This document shows, in pieces, positions 26,815 through 35,777 of a DNA stretch of 59,871 nt; position 1 is the stretch's first letter; each line of letters begins with the position of its first letter. Source of the DNA: Sphingomonas yabuuchiae. Its GTDB lineage: Bacteria > Pseudomonadota > Alphaproteobacteria > Sphingomonadales > Sphingomonadaceae. The stretch spans positions 1-59,871 of the forward strand of contig NZ_LDTF01000062.1 in assembly GCF_001477495.1 (NCBI RefSeq). Direction: 5' to 3'. The notes beneath the pieces were generated by a model. That model was not told where the DNA came from, did not search any database, and saw nothing but the letters and a program-made list of their open reading frames with translations. Made by a program: the position numbers and the translations under genes.

Positions 26815-27549
26815 ATGGCCAAGCAGCGTGTCGACCAGATGCTCGTGGATCGCGGACTCGTCGAATCCCGGTCCCGCGCGCAAGCGCTGGTGATGGCGGG
26901 ACTCGTTTTCTCGGGTGAGACGAAGATCGCCAAGCCCGGCCAGCAACTGGCCGAGGACGCCGTGCTCGACGTGCGCGGGCGCGATCACCCCTGGGTGTCG
27001 CGCGGGGGGATCAAGCTGGCGCATGGGCTGGAGCATTTCGGCTGGGACGTGACCGACGCGGTCGCGATCGACGTGGGCAGCTCGACCGGCGGCTTTACCG
27101 ATGTGCTGCTGCAAAAGGGCGCCGCGCGCGTCTATGCGGTCGACAGCGGCACCAACCAGCTCGCCTGGTCGCTGCGTCAGGACCCGCGCGTCATCGTCCA
27201 TGAACAGACCAGCGCCCGCATCCTGACCGAAACGCATATCCCCGAACCGGTCGATATCATCGTGTGCGACGCCAGCTTCATCGGGCTGGCCAAGGTGCTG
27301 GAGCGGCCGCTGAGCTTCGCGAAGCCCGGCGCGCGCCTGCTTGCGCTGATCAAGCCGCAGTTCGAGGCGGGGCGCGAAGAGGTCGGCAAGGGCGGGGTGG
27401 TCCGCGATCCGACCGTCCACCAACGGGTCTGCGATCAGGTCATCGCGTGGCTCTCGGACAGCGGCTGGCAGGTCGCGGGCGTGACGCAAAGTCCGATCAC
27501 CGGGCCCGAGGGGAATATCGAGTTTTTGGTGGCCGCATCCCGAAATTGA
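26815..27549 (+). CDS. tlyA: TlyA family rRNA (cytidine-2'-O)-methyltransferase
   Basis: This 244-residue protein has an N-terminal S4 RNA-binding domain (RVDQMLVDRGLVESRSRAQA) and a C-terminal FtsJ/RrmJ methyltransferase domain. The SAM motif is DVGSSTGGFTDVLLQKGA near residue 83. A Lys-Asp-Lys-Glu-type catalytic set is visible (SRGGIKL, VCDASF, ALIKPQFE, GNIEFLV). TlyA proteins 2'-O-methylate 16S and/or 23S rRNA; older annotations call them hemolysin A. Length and domain order are standard. Confidence 0.93.
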   Translation: MAKQRVDQMLVDRGLVESRSRAQALVMAGLVFSGETKIAKPGQQLAEDAVLDVRGRDHPWVSRGGIKLAHGLEHFGWDVTDAVAIDVGSSTGGFTDVLLQKGAARVYAVDSGTNQLAWSLRQDPRVIVHEQTSARILTETHIPEPVDIIVCDASFIGLAKVLERPLSFAKPGARLLALIKPQFEAGREEVGKGGVVRDPTVHQRVCDQVIAWLSDSGWQVAGVTQSPITGPEGNIEFLVAASRN

Positions 27550-27621
27550 ACGGGTAAGGTCTGATTGGCGTTGAGCTTTCCGTTTACTGTGCCCCGACCC
27601 TGGGGCAGATCGACGGGCATC

Positions 27622-28191
27622 ATGGCGAAAGAGGGACGAGTGGGCACGATCGCGTCGAAGGGCCAGTTGCGCATGTCATTCCTCCGCTGGGCGGTCGTGA
27701 TCGTTCCGCTGATCCTGCTGCTCGGCTTCGCGTCGGGCCGGGTGGTGCCGTCGGGCAGCGAGAATGGCTGGTACATGGCGCTCACCAAGCCCGAGCTGAA
27801 CCCGCCGGGCTGGGTATTTCCGGTGGTGTGGACGACGCTCTACATCATGATCGGCCTGGCGCTGGCGATGATCGTCCATGCGCGCGGCGCAAACGGACGT
27901 GGGGTGGCGATCGGCCTCTTCGCGGCGCAGTTCCTGCTCAACCTGTCCTGGACACCGTTGTTCTTCGGGGCGCACAAGGTGCGGCTGGCGCTGTTCGTCA
28001 TCATCGCCATCCTGTTCCTGGCGATCGCCACCACGGTGGCCTTTTCGCGCATCCGCAAGGGCGCGGCATGGCTGATGGTGCCCTATCTGGTCTGGCTGTC
28101 CTTCGCGGGCGTGCTCAACTGGCGGATCGACCAGCTCAATCCGGATGCGGAAAGGCTTGTGCCGGGGGCGCAGACCTCCCAAATGCTGTGA
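27622..28191 (+). CDS. TspO/MBR family membrane protein
   Basis: This protein of about 189 residues has five predicted membrane helices and the tryptophan-rich signatures of TspO: LTKPELNPPGWVFPVVWTTL near the first loop, LNLSWTPLFFGAHKVRLAL, and VPYLVWLSFAGVLNWRIDQL at the end. TspO proteins bind porphyrins and influence tetrapyrrole and stress responses. The start is uncertain: ATG at 27622, GTG at 27640 (better GAGGGA site) or ATG at 27673 all keep the full membrane core. It lies in a same-strand run from tlyA to proC. Confidence 0.88.
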   Translation: MAKEGRVGTIASKGQLRMSFLRWAVVIVPLILLLGFASGRVVPSGSENGWYMALTKPELNPPGWVFPVVWTTLYIMIGLALAMIVHARGANGRGVAIGLFAAQFLLNLSWTPLFFGAHKVRLALFVIIAILFLAIATTVAFSRIRKGAAWLMVPYLVWLSFAGVLNWRIDQLNPDAERLVPGAQTSQML

Positions 28192-28212
28192 AACGACTTT
28201 TGGGAATTTGAT

Positions 28213-28494
28213 ATGCAGGCCGACAACAAGCTGTTCGACGATTTCGCCAAGGTGATGAACGGCCTCGCGGGCACCGTGGCGGGCATGGGCCGCGAGGCCG
28301 AGGCGAGCGCCCGGACGCGCGCGCGTGAGTGGATCGGCGGTCTGGACTTTGTCAGCCGCGAGGAATTCGAGGTCGCCAAGGCGATGGCCGTTGCGGCGCG
28401 GGACGAGGCGGATGCGTTGAAGGCACGTCTGGACGCGCTGGAAGCGCGGCTGAACGGCACGACGGACGGGGCGACCGCCGGGGTGGAATCCTGA
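28213..28494 (+). CDS. ubiK: UbiK family accessory factor (BMFP domain)
   Basis: This 93-residue protein matches the BMFP/YqiC family: an amphipathic N-terminal helix (LFDDFAKVMNGLAGTVAGMG), a middle linker, and a C-terminal coiled coil (DEADALKARLDALEARLNG). The conserved SREEFEVAKAMA block is present. UbiK assists the late hydroxylation steps of ubiquinone synthesis, helping organise the Ubi proteins and lipids; BMFP proteins form trimers and interact with membranes. It begins 22 bases after the tspO-like gene. Confidence 0.88.
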   Translation: MQADNKLFDDFAKVMNGLAGTVAGMGREAEASARTRAREWIGGLDFVSREEFEVAKAMAVAARDEADALKARLDALEARLNGTTDGATAGVES

Positions 28495-28632
28495 CCGGCC
28501 CGAGATCGGAGCGGACTCTGTCCGGCTCGACCGGCCGGGCAGCTATCCACAGCTTTCGGCACTCGACGGCTTGCGGCCCGGCCCTGCGCAGTGCAACCTG
28601 CGCTGGTCCGGGTTTGTTCGCAAGGGCTTCTG

Positions 28633-29136
28633 ATGCTTGAATCGACCGATCATGAAGCCGAAGAATCGGCCCCCATCGACATGCTGGAGGCCTATTTCGC
28701 CGCGCATGGATGGGAACATGAGCGCCACGACGAGGAGATCGTCGCGACGGTCAAGGGCAGCTGGGCCAGCTACGAGCTTCGTGCGCTGTGGCGCGACGAC
28801 GACAGCGTGCTGCAATTCCTGGCATTCCCCGACATCAAGGTGACCGACGACCGCCGCTCCAGCATCTATGAGGCGCTGGCGCTGGTCAACGAACAGCTGT
28901 GGATTGGCCATTTCGAGCTGTGGTCGAACAGCGGCATCCTGCTCTATCGCCATGCCGCGATGGTCGATGGCGGCGAGGACGGGACCATCTCGCTGTCCGC
29001 CACCGAATTGCTGGTCGAGTCGGCGATCGAGGAGTGCGAGCGCTTTTATCCGGTCTTCCAGTTCGTCCTGTGGGGCGGCAAGACCCCGCGCGAGGCGCTG
29101 GCCGCCGCGCTGATCGAAACCCAGGGCGAGGCGTGA
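28633..29136 (+). CDS. YbjN domain protein
   Basis: This 167-residue cytoplasmic protein is of the YbjN (type III secretion chaperone-like) fold. Recognisable blocks are DMLEAYFAAHGWEHERHDEE near the start, ASYELRALWRDDDSVLQFLA, and ALVNEQLWIGHFELWSNSGI, typical of the alphaproteobacterial group that always lies beside proC. Function is unknown, with links to stress and motility in enterobacteria. ATG at 28633 follows AAGGGC. The stop overlaps the proC GTG start by four bases. Confidence 0.9.
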   Translation: MLESTDHEAEESAPIDMLEAYFAAHGWEHERHDEEIVATVKGSWASYELRALWRDDDSVLQFLAFPDIKVTDDRRSSIYEALALVNEQLWIGHFELWSNSGILLYRHAAMVDGGEDGTISLSATELLVESAIEECERFYPVFQFVLWGGKTPREALAAALIETQGEA

Positions 29137-29933
29137 GTTTTCCGGTCGGGCCGATCTGGCTGGTCGGGTGCGGCAACATGGCGGGCGCGATGCTGCGTCG
29201 CTGGTTGTCCGAAGGGCTCGACCCTGCACAGGTGACCGTCATCACGCGCAGCGGCACGCGTGCGCCCGAGGGTGTCCGCTCGCTGACGGCACTCCCGGTC
29301 GACGAGACGCCGGCGATCCTGATGCTGGGATTCAAGCCGCAGCAGCTGGGCGACATCGCGCCGACGCTGGCGCATCTGAACCCGGCGATATTGGTGTCCA
29401 TCCTGGCTGGTGTCGAGGAACGGACGCTGGCCGGCCACATTCCGGCGGACGCGGTGGTGCGGATGATGCCCAATCTGCCCGTCGCGATCGGGCAGGGGGT
29501 GACGGCGCTCTACACCAGCTCGACCGATGTCGCCGTCCGCGATGCCGCCGAAGCGCTCGCTCGACCGCTCGGCCTCGCCCCCTGGGTGGAGGACGAGTCG
29601 CGGTTCGATGCGGTGACCGCGCTGGCGGGCTGTGGGCCTGCGTTCGTGTTCCGCTTCATCGACGCACTGGCGCAGGCCGGGGTCGGGCTGGGCCTGTCGC
29701 CCGAACTGGCGCAGCAACTGGCGCTGGCCACCGTCGACGGGGCAGGGGCCATGGCGATCGAAGCCGACGCTCCGCCCGCCGTGCTGGCGGACCGTGTGGC
29801 GAGCCCGGGCGGTTCGACCCGCGAAGGGCTGAACGTGCTGGACGCGGATGACGCGCTCAAGCGGCTCATGGCCGAGACGCTGACCGCTTCGGAACGGCGC
29901 AATCGCGAAATGGCGGCTGCCGCGCGACGCTGA
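29133..29933 (+). CDS. proC: Pyrroline-5-carboxylate reductase
   Basis: This 266-residue enzyme makes the last step of proline synthesis, reducing pyrroline-5-carboxylate with NAD(P)H. The nucleotide-binding motif LVGCGNMAGAML is near residue 10. The family blocks VRMMPNLPVAIGQGVTALY and TALAGCGPAFVFRFIDAL follow, with VASPGGSTREGLNVLD near the C-terminus. The GTG start at 29133 overlaps the preceding stop (GTGA) and gives the usual length of about 270; the frame is open farther upstream only as antisense-free overlap with the YbjN gene. Confidence 0.95.
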   Translation: MSFPVGPIWLVGCGNMAGAMLRRWLSEGLDPAQVTVITRSGTRAPEGVRSLTALPVDETPAILMLGFKPQQLGDIAPTLAHLNPAILVSILAGVEERTLAGHIPADAVVRMMPNLPVAIGQGVTALYTSSTDVAVRDAAEALARPLGLAPWVEDESRFDAVTALAGCGPAFVFRFIDALAQAGVGLGLSPELAQQLALATVDGAGAMAIEADAPPAVLADRVASPGGSTREGLNVLDADDALKRLMAETLTASERRNREMAAAARR

Positions 29934-29939
29934 GTCTAC

Positions 29940-30128
29940 GTTCGCGCGAAGACGCAAAGCCGCGAAGAAAATTGTGTTTCGTGCGGAGAGGGATGGCCAA
30001 AGGCTATCCTTTTCCTGCCACCGGTAACGACAAAAGCATGCTGGAGTTGCGCCTGTCACAACTCCGCGTCCTCTGGCGCCTCCGCGCGAAAACGCCTTCT
30101 CTTCGTGCCGTCGCGTCATCGCGCGAAC
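29940..30128. repeat. Intergenic element bounded by imperfect inverted repeats
   Basis: The left end (29940-29971, GTTCGCGCGAAGACGCAAAG...) is repeated as an imperfect reverse complement at 30097-30128 (GTTCGCGCGATGACGCGACG on the other strand). Inside lies a small hairpin, GGAGTTG/CAACTCC (30043-30065). It occupies the gap between the convergent proC and marR-type genes and looks like a sphingomonad intergenic repeat. No gene was recognised in it. Confidence 0.6.
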
Positions 30129-30134
30129 AGAAAA

Positions 30135-30632
30135 TCAGCCGTCGTTGGACCGCAGATCTTCGATCCGGGCGCGTTCATTCTCCGGAATGAACCCCTCCAG
30201 CACCGTCCAGAACCCCGTCACGGCCTGCTGACCCGCGCGCGCATAGGCCTTGGACAGCTTTTCGCGCAGCGCGTCGAACAGCTCGGCTTCCATCGCCGCC
30301 CCGGTCGGTGTCAGCCGGAGCAGCCTTTGCCGCCGGTCGCGATCGCCTGGGCGCGTCTCGATCAGGTCGCGGCTCGCCAGTTCGTTGAGCACGCGGCCCA
30401 GCGATTGCTTGGTGATCGCCAGCAGCGACAACAGCTCACTGACCGTCATGTCGGGCTTGCGCGCCATGAAATAAAGGGCGCGGTGATGGGCACGGCCCAA
30501 CCCCTGCGCGGCAAGACCGCGATCGATCGAGCGCACGAGATGGCTATTGCCGAAATACAGCAATTCCATACCCCTGCGGAGTTCTGGTTCGCGGAGAAAC
30601 TGTGCCGATGCGGACTGGTTAGAGGCAGCCAT
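30135..30632 (-). CDS. MarR-family regulator
   Basis: This 165-residue winged-helix protein has the MarR helix-turn-helix: GLGRAHHRALYFMARKPDMT, VSELLSLLAITKQSLGRVLN and the wing DRDRRQRLLRLTPTGAAMEA. It is divergently placed from ilvE with only about 57 bases between the starts, so it could control itself and ilvE. The ligand is unknown. ATG at 30632 gives standard length; the frame continues far upstream only because it runs antisense to ilvE. Confidence 0.87.
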   Translation of the reverse strand: MAASNQSASAQFLREPELRRGMELLYFGNSHLVRSIDRGLAAQGLGRAHHRALYFMARKPDMTVSELLSLLAITKQSLGRVLNELASRDLIETRPGDRDRRQRLLRLTPTGAAMEAELFDALREKLSKAYARAGQQAVTGFWTVLEGFIPENERARIEDLRSNDG

Positions 30633-30689
30633 GTTGACCCGTCTACTCACACGCCCTAGGCCACGGCAACCCAAAACAGAGAGATGACC

Positions 30690-31787
30690 ATGGAAGCGCC
30701 CCAAGCCCTTACGTTTCGTTTCGATCCGTCCGCGACCCCCGTCGCGGCGAGCGAGCGGGCGGCGCGTCTGGTAGACCCGGGCTTCGGCCGCGTCTTCACC
30801 GATCACATGGCGCTGATCCGCTATAGCGACGAAAAGGGCTGGCACGACGCACAGATCACCGCGCGAGCGCCGCTGAGCGTCGATCCGGCCGCTTCGGTCC
30901 TGCATTATGCGCAGGAAATCTTCGAGGGCATGAAGGCCTATCGTCTGGCCGATGGCGGCACTGCGCTGTTCCGGCCCGAGGCGAATGCCCGCCGCTTCCA
31001 GGATTCGGCGCGGCGCATGGCGATGCCCGAACTGCCCGAGACCCTGTTCCTGGAATCGGTCGAGCGGCTGGTCGAGATCGAGCGCAATTGGATCCCCGAA
31101 CAGGATGGCGGCGCGCTTTACTTGCGCCCCTTCATGTTCGCCAGCGAGGTGTTCCTGGGCGTGAAGCCCTCGGCCGAATATCTCTACATGGTCATCGCCT
31201 CGTCGGTCGGCGCCTATTTCAAGGGCGGCGCGCCTGCGGTTTCCATCTGGGTGAGCCAGGGCTATACCCGCGCGGCGCCCGGCGGCACCGGCGCGGCCAA
31301 GTGCGGCGGCAACTATGCCGCCAGCCTGCTCGCGCAGAAGGAAGCGATCGCCAATGGTTGCGACCAGGTGGTGTTCCTCGACGCGGTCGAGCGCCGCTGG
31401 GTCGAGGAGCTGGGCGGCATGAACGTCTTCTTCGTGTTTGACGACGGATCGCTGGTGACCCCGCCGCTGACCGGCACGATCCTGCCCGGCATCACCCGCG
31501 ATTCGATCCTGACGATCGCCCGTGCGCAGGGGCTGACCGTGCGCGAGGAGCCCTATGCCATCGACCAGTGGCGCGCCGATGCCGCCAGCGGTCGCCTGGT
31601 CGAGGCCTTTGCCTGCGGCACCGCCGCCGTCGTCACCCCGATCGGCAGCGTCGCCGAGCCCGCGGGCCGCTTCACCATCGGCAGCGGCGGCCCCGGCCAG
31701 CTGACGACCCGCCTTCGTGAACAGCTGGTGTCGATCCAGCGCGGCCAGGCTCCCGACCCCCATGGCTGGATGCGCCGCCTGGGCTGA
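30690..31787 (+). CDS. ilvE: Branched-chain amino acid aminotransferase
   Basis: This 365-residue PLP enzyme of fold type IV transfers the amino group in the last step of Leu, Ile and Val synthesis and the first step of their breakdown. Features are HYAQEIFEGMKAYRLADG near residue 74, YLRPFMFASEVFLGVKPSAE, the PLP-binding Lys in GGTGAAKCGGNYAASL near 203, and the cofactor-phosphate loops EELGGMNVFFV and GTAAVVTPIGSV. It matches the BCAT-I (longer) subgroup. ATG at 30690 has AGAGAG six bases upstream; ATG at 30684 is the alternative. Confidence 0.95.
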   Translation: MEAPQALTFRFDPSATPVAASERAARLVDPGFGRVFTDHMALIRYSDEKGWHDAQITARAPLSVDPAASVLHYAQEIFEGMKAYRLADGGTALFRPEANARRFQDSARRMAMPELPETLFLESVERLVEIERNWIPEQDGGALYLRPFMFASEVFLGVKPSAEYLYMVIASSVGAYFKGGAPAVSIWVSQGYTRAAPGGTGAAKCGGNYAASLLAQKEAIANGCDQVVFLDAVERRWVEELGGMNVFFVFDDGSLVTPPLTGTILPGITRDSILTIARAQGLTVREEPYAIDQWRADAASGRLVEAFACGTAAVVTPIGSVAEPAGRFTIGSGGPGQLTTRLREQLVSIQRGQAPDPHGWMRRLG

Positions 31788-31850
31788 CGATTTCGAGGCA
31801 AATAGGGCTTTTCAACCACGGCGCGCCGAGTATAAGGCGCGCCTCTCCAC

Positions 31851-31925
31851 TGGGGCGTCGCCAAGCGGTAAGGCAACGGTTTTTGGTACCGTCATACGCA
31901 GGTTCGAATCCTGCCGCCCCAGCCA
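31851..31925 (+). tRNA. tRNA-Gln (anticodon TTG)
   Basis: The 75 bases fold as a cloverleaf. Acceptor stem TGGGGCG pairs with CGCCCCA, anticodon stem ACGGT/ACCGT surrounds loop TTTTGGT with anticodon TTG (31883-31885), and the T arm carries GGTTCGAATCC. The CCA end (31923-31925) is encoded. TTG reads Gln codons CAA and CAG. It follows ilvE by 63 bases. Confidence 0.95.
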
Positions 31926-32609
31926 TCTGCCTGAAATCTCAGCCAATTGGCTGCTAAGTGTCTGAAGACGCTGGCTTACTATCAGGTTCGGCCATTGGCA
32001 CCTGCACAATCTTGCATCGGATTGTGCCAATGCGCTGGCCGGGAAGGCCGCGGCTTTGGACTGTCTTCAGCATGTTTACCGGCGCGGGCACATATTCTGG
32101 TGGCGGCGAATTCACCGTTTATTGGACAATTGTGCCCTGGATGTCCGGCTGTCGCTGCGGACCTTCGGCTTCACCACCGGCGAACGTGATCAAACAACTG
32201 ATGCCCCTCGCCAAACGAACGGCGATGCCCGAGCCCGTGCCGCACGCAAAGGTACTTCGCTGTCGTCGCGCGCCAGTTGCGTCACTGGCCAGCGGCGGAT
32301 GCGCTGGAGTTGGTGGAACGGCTGCGCGCGGAGGTGGCCGTGAAACCGGGCCAAACGGTGCGACTTGGCATTTGATCAGATATGCGGGGTGGCCGCTGCC
32401 ACCCCATTCGATCGTCAGAATGCGGCCTCGTCGGTTTTCGGTGCCCGCTTCCAGGATGATGGAATTGGTGCCCATAACTCTGCTGCCGCTAAGCGTCTGC
32501 CACGACATATGGGACATCTGGGGCACCGGGTTGGATTGACATCGCTTTCGGGGCAATGGGCCGCCACGAGCGGCAGCCATCCGCTGCGCGGTGATGGTAG
32601 CCGCTCCGG
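31926..32609. other. Gene-poor stretch downstream of tRNA-Gln, possible remnants
   Basis: About 680 bases have no convincing complete gene and codon patterns unlike the neighbours. Just after the tRNA, GCACAATC (32004-32011) pairs with GATTGTGC (32020-32027), and CATTGGCA (31993-32000) pairs with TGCCAATG (32025-32032), two overlapping alternative hairpins. From about 32238 to 32375 (plus strand) a frame without a usable start ends in protein-like sequence (ADALELVERLRAEVAVKPGQ...), perhaps the tail of a decayed gene. The segment may be a scar of a lost element at the tRNA. Confidence 0.4.
32238..32375 (+). pseudogene. Possible truncated gene tail
   Basis: A 45-codon open stretch ending in TGA at 32373-32375 reads like the helical C-terminus of a real protein (YFAVVARQLRHWPAADALEL, then VERLRAEVAVKPGQTVRLGI), but has no start codon or ribosome site and becomes Cys/Pro-rich upstream. 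I read it as a possible decayed 3' fragment. Family not recognised. Confidence 0.25.
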
Positions 32610-34658
32610 TCAGGCGGCGCGGCCGAAGGCGTCGTCATACTCGTCTGGTCCACCCTGCGCCAGGTCGAGCGCGAAGCCGCGAGTGCGACTCTGTTGGTCC
32701 AAGACCGAATTCTGCTTTGCCTTTGCGGCTGGGGCTGCCTTGGTCCGACCCGCCGCCGGTTTGCGGGACGCGGCTGCTTTGGCGGGAGCGGCATCGTCGC
32801 TGATGCGGAAGAAGGCGATGCTCTGTTGCAATTCGTCCGCCTGGCTGGCCAATTCCTCGGCGGTCGAAGTGATCTCTTCGGACGCCGACGCATTTTGCTG
32901 CGTGACGGTGTCGAGCTGTTGCAAGGCCTGATTGACCTGAGACGCACCGACGTCCTGTTCGCGGCACGCGGCGCTGATCTCGGCGACCAGTTCGGCGGTC
33001 CGACGGATATCCGGCACCAGCTTGGTCAACATCTCGCCCGCCTGCGCCGCCGCCTGCACCGTGTCGCCTGACACCGCGCTGATCTCGGCGGCGGCGGCCT
33101 GGCTGCGTTCGGCCAGCTTGCGTACTTCCGACGCGACGACGGCGAAGCCGCGACCATGTTCGCCCGCACGGGCGGCCTCGACCGCCGCGTTCAGCGCCAA
33201 GAGGTCGGTCTGGCGCGCGATTTCCTGCACGATGCTGATCTTGGCGGCGATGGTGCGCATCGCATCGACCGCCTTGTCGACCGCGACACCGCTCGCCTCG
33301 GCGTCCTTCGACGACTGGCGCGCGATCTTCTCGGTCTGGGCCGCGTTGTCGGCATTCTGTTTGATGTTGGCGGCCATCTGCTCCATCGAGGCGGAGGCTT
33401 CCTCGGCGGCGGCGGCCTGTTCGGTCGCACCTTGGCTTACCTGTTCCGACGATGCGGAGAGCTGCTGGCTGCCAGCGGCGACATTGTCCGCCGCGCTTGT
33501 CGCATCGCCCACCACGACCCGCAGCCGTTCGACCATCGACACCAGCGCATGGCCCAGCTTGTCGCGGTCGGACAAGGGGGTATGGTCGATGGTCAAGTCG
33601 CCTTGCGCGATCTGGTCCGCCAGGGTCGCGGACTTGCGCAGTCCGTTCGTCATCGCGACCAACGCATGTCCCAGCCGATCCTTGTCCGACAGCGGGACAT
33701 AATCGACGGACAGGTCGCCGACCGCGATGGTATCGGCCAGCGTCGCCGACTTGCGCAGGCCGTTCGTCATCGCGACCATCGCATGGCCCAGCCGGTCCTT
33801 GTCCGACAGCGGCTTGTGATCGATCGACAGGTCGCCCTGCGCGATGGAGTCGGCCACGCCGGCGGTCTGACGCAGATTGCCGACCATGTCGTTCAGGGCG
33901 TTGGTCAGCAGTCCGACTTCGTCGTTCGACTGGACGGCGGCGGTCTGGGACACATCGCCCTGTGCGACCGCATCGGCCAGATCGGTGGCTTGGCGCAGGC
34001 TGCGGCGGATCGCCTTGGTGACCACCAGTGCCACCGCCGATGCGACGCTCAGGACGACGAGCGCCACGACCAGCATCAACCAGTTGAGGGTGCGAGACAG
34101 CGCAGCCCCGTCGGCCCGTGCGGTTTCGGCGGCTTTCAATTGATAATCGGACAGCCGGCCGATCTGCGCCGTGGTCGGATCAATTCCGGCATACATTTCG
34201 CTGTCCGCAAAGCGGACCAGCGCGGCGCTGTCGCGCGCCAGGATTATGGCATTCAGCCGCGCTACCGTCTGATCCGACTGGTTCATATTCTGGCGAACCT
34301 GTGTGACGACCGACCGTTCCTCGTCGGTCAGGCTGGTCTGCATATAGGCCGCCCAGTCCCGGTCGATGGTCCGTTTCGCATCGGCGACGGAGGCGCTGGC
34401 TTGTGCCCAGTCGAGCTTGCCGGCACGCAGCTTGTGCGTGGTATCGACGATGTTGATGGCATAGGCGTCCGATACCGTCTTAAGTTGACGGACCGGGACG
34501 AGGCGATCGTCATAGATGGAGGTCATGGCCTTGGTCAGCGCATTCATGCCGTAGAAGCCAGCGCCGCCGATGATTGCCGCGATGGCAATTCCCGATGCCA
34601 GCTGGATCGTTAGGATCCGCGTGCCAATGGAGGTGAATTTCGCGCCAGTGGGTTGCAT
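32610..34658 (-). CDS. Methyl-accepting chemotaxis protein with tandem HAMP-type repeats
   Basis: This 682-residue transmembrane receptor controls CheA. TM1 is about residues 14-37, a four-helix periplasmic sensor about 38-188 ([20 protein letters not shown] suggests a 4HB_MCP sensor), and TM2 about 189-212. A poly-HAMP stretch (about 213-390) leads to the signalling domain, whose hairpin tip is [20 protein letters not shown] near 500. The C-terminus has an Ala/Lys-rich linker and ends DDAFGRAA, without the NWETF-type CheR tether. The poly-HAMP stretch contains three nearly identical 39-residue units. ATG at 34658 is preferred, AGGA nine bases upstream. No other chemotaxis gene is nearby. Confidence 0.93.
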   Translation of the reverse strand: MQPTGAKFTSIGTRILTIQLASGIAIAAIIGGAGFYGMNALTKAMTSIYDDRLVPVRQLKTVSDAYAINIVDTTHKLRAGKLDWAQASASVADAKRTIDRDWAAYMQTSLTDEERSVVTQVRQNMNQSDQTVARLNAIILARDSAALVRFADSEMYAGIDPTTAQIGRLSDYQLKAAETARADGAALSRTLNWLMLVVALVVLSVASAVALVVTKAIRRSLRQATDLADAVAQGDVSQTAAVQSNDEVGLLTNALNDMVGNLRQTAGVADSIAQGDLSIDHKPLSDKDRLGHAMVAMTNGLRKSATLADTIAVGDLSVDYVPLSDKDRLGHALVAMTNGLRKSATLADQIAQGDLTIDHTPLSDRDKLGHALVSMVERLRVVVGDATSAADNVAAGSQQLSASSEQVSQGATEQAAAAEEASASMEQMAANIKQNADNAAQTEKIARQSSKDAEASGVAVDKAVDAMRTIAAKISIVQEIARQTDLLALNAAVEAARAGEHGRGFAVVASEVRKLAERSQAAAAEISAVSGDTVQAAAQAGEMLTKLVPDIRRTAELVAEISAACREQDVGASQVNQALQQLDTVTQQNASASEEITSTAEELASQADELQQSIAFFRISDDAAPAKAAASRKPAAGRTKAAPAAKAKQNSVLDQQSRTRGFALDLAQGGPDEYDDAFGRAA
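33525..33875 (-). repeat. Three tandem 117-bp repeats inside the chemoreceptor gene
   Basis: Three in-frame units (33759-33875, 33642-33758, 33525-33641) each encode 39 residues of the pattern LRxxAxxAD-IAxGDLSID, then [11 protein letters not shown] and MTNG. Protein identity is highest between the first two units, and DNA similarity is obvious by eye. They form successive HAMP-like two-helix modules. Near-exact length suggests expansion by unequal recombination. Confidence 0.85.
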
Positions 34659-35189
34659 GACTACATTCCTAAATTTTGCGGAAAGCGTAGAAGGCAAGAC
34701 TTAAGGCGCGGTAAAGCAGTCGCACGTTGTTGATTTCGCACGATTCGTCAGCGACATGCCGATTCGTTTCATAGGCCGACGGATCGATCATCTGCTCAGA
34801 TATTTTTTGAAATCTTTTAGTTGGCTGCGTTTGTTTCGTGCGAAATCAGTCGGATACACCAAAGCAACTCAGTCGACCATGTCGCGATGGTGCGGTAGAC
34901 CCCCGATCAACCTGACAGGATCTCGCTCTTTTACAGAATGAGATATATAAATGACGGTATGATCCGGCGGCCAATGACGGCGAGGTCCTTTTGCCTCCGC
35001 CAGTCTGCCACCCAAGGCGATGCCGATGTGGAAACAACCGATCGGGTCGCGCTTGAAACGTTGACGCTTCGGCCTGTCGCCTTCGATGTTCCGCAGACAT
35101 AGCTCGAGCCTGATCGGTCGACCGCAAAATTATCCACCGTCTCGACGGAAATGCTCGTCTGCTTCATCTTGAGCGATGAGGGGAGCCGC
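34659..35189. other. Gene-free interval before the sigma-factor gene
   Basis: About 530 bases lie between the divergent chemoreceptor and ECF sigma genes. The section 34680-34960 is much less GC-rich than the surroundings (TTTTTTGAAATCTTTTAG near 34802, GAGATATATAAATGACGG near 34940) and probably contains both promoters. GACGGAAAT at 35144-35152 resembles the -35 region of the candidate receptor promoter at 36742. No protein or RNA gene was recognised. Confidence 0.5.
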
Positions 35190-35777
35190 GTGAGTTCGCA
35201 TCAGCTTGTCGCTTGGGTCGGTCGCTACATTCTGCCGCACGAACGGCAGTTGCGGGTCTGGCTGCGCGCGGCGTTTCCGGCTGTTGACGTGGATGACGTG
35301 GTACAGGAAACCTATTGCCGGATCAGCAGGCTCGATGGGGTCGCCCATATCGACGACCCGCGCCGTTACTTCTTCCGTGCCGCGCGCAACGTCGTGCTGG
35401 AGCAGATCAGGCGTGAGCGGGTCGTCAGCATCGACGCGGCGAGTGGGCTGGCCGAGTTGGACAGTGCACCCGACCTGTCCCATTCGCCCGAAGAGATCGT
35501 CGCCGAACGGCATATGCTGGCCCGGATCGAGCGGCTGATCGATGCGCTGCCGGACCGGGCGCGGCAGATTTTCCGGCTGCGCAAGATCGACGGCATGGCG
35601 CAACGCGACATCGCGATGCGGCTGCATGTTCCGGAAACCGTAGTCGAAAACGACGTCGCACGCGGCCTGAAGCGAATTTTGGACCAATTGAGCGAGGAAG
35701 AAAAGGCCGAGCTTCCCATCCGTCGTCCGTCGCGGAAGGCGCGCGCGGCCCGCCGGGGGGCAGTGAGCGAGCGATGA
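35190..35777 (+). CDS. ECF sigma factor, FecI-like
   Basis: This RNA polymerase sigma factor of about 195 residues is of the iron/substrate-starvation FecI type. Region 2 is visible as FPAVDVDDVVQETYCRISRL with DDPRRYFFRAARNVVLEQIR, and region 4 as LPDRARQIFRLRKIDGMAQR and DIAMRLHVPETVVENDVARG. It should be held by the FecR protein encoded next and released when the TonB receptor binds its ligand. GTG at 35190 is favoured by GAGGGGAG (35178-35185); an ATG at 35151 is in frame. Its stop overlaps the fecR ATG by four bases. Confidence 0.9.
   Translation: MSSHQLVAWVGRYILPHERQLRVWLRAAFPAVDVDDVVQETYCRISRLDGVAHIDDPRRYFFRAARNVVLEQIRRERVVSIDAASGLAELDSAPDLSHSPEEIVAERHMLARIERLIDALPDRARQIFRLRKIDGMAQRDIAMRLHVPETVVENDVARGLKRILDQLSEEEKAELPIRRPSRKARAARRGAVSER

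Noticed and set aside
30633..31763. Long minus-strand open frame continuing upstream of the MarR gene
   Set aside because: It runs antisense through ilvE with Asp/Arg/Gly-rich, non-protein-like sequence; only the C-terminal MarR part (30135-30632) is real.
31958..32539. 193-codon plus-strand frame and overlapping minus-strand frame 32119-32580
   Set aside because: Composition is rich in Cys, Pro and Arg with no ribosome site or domain; treated as non-coding, with only a possible decayed tail noted near 32238-32375.
33525..33875. CRISPR-like array
   Set aside because: The regular repeats are in-frame coding units of a chemoreceptor without spacers.
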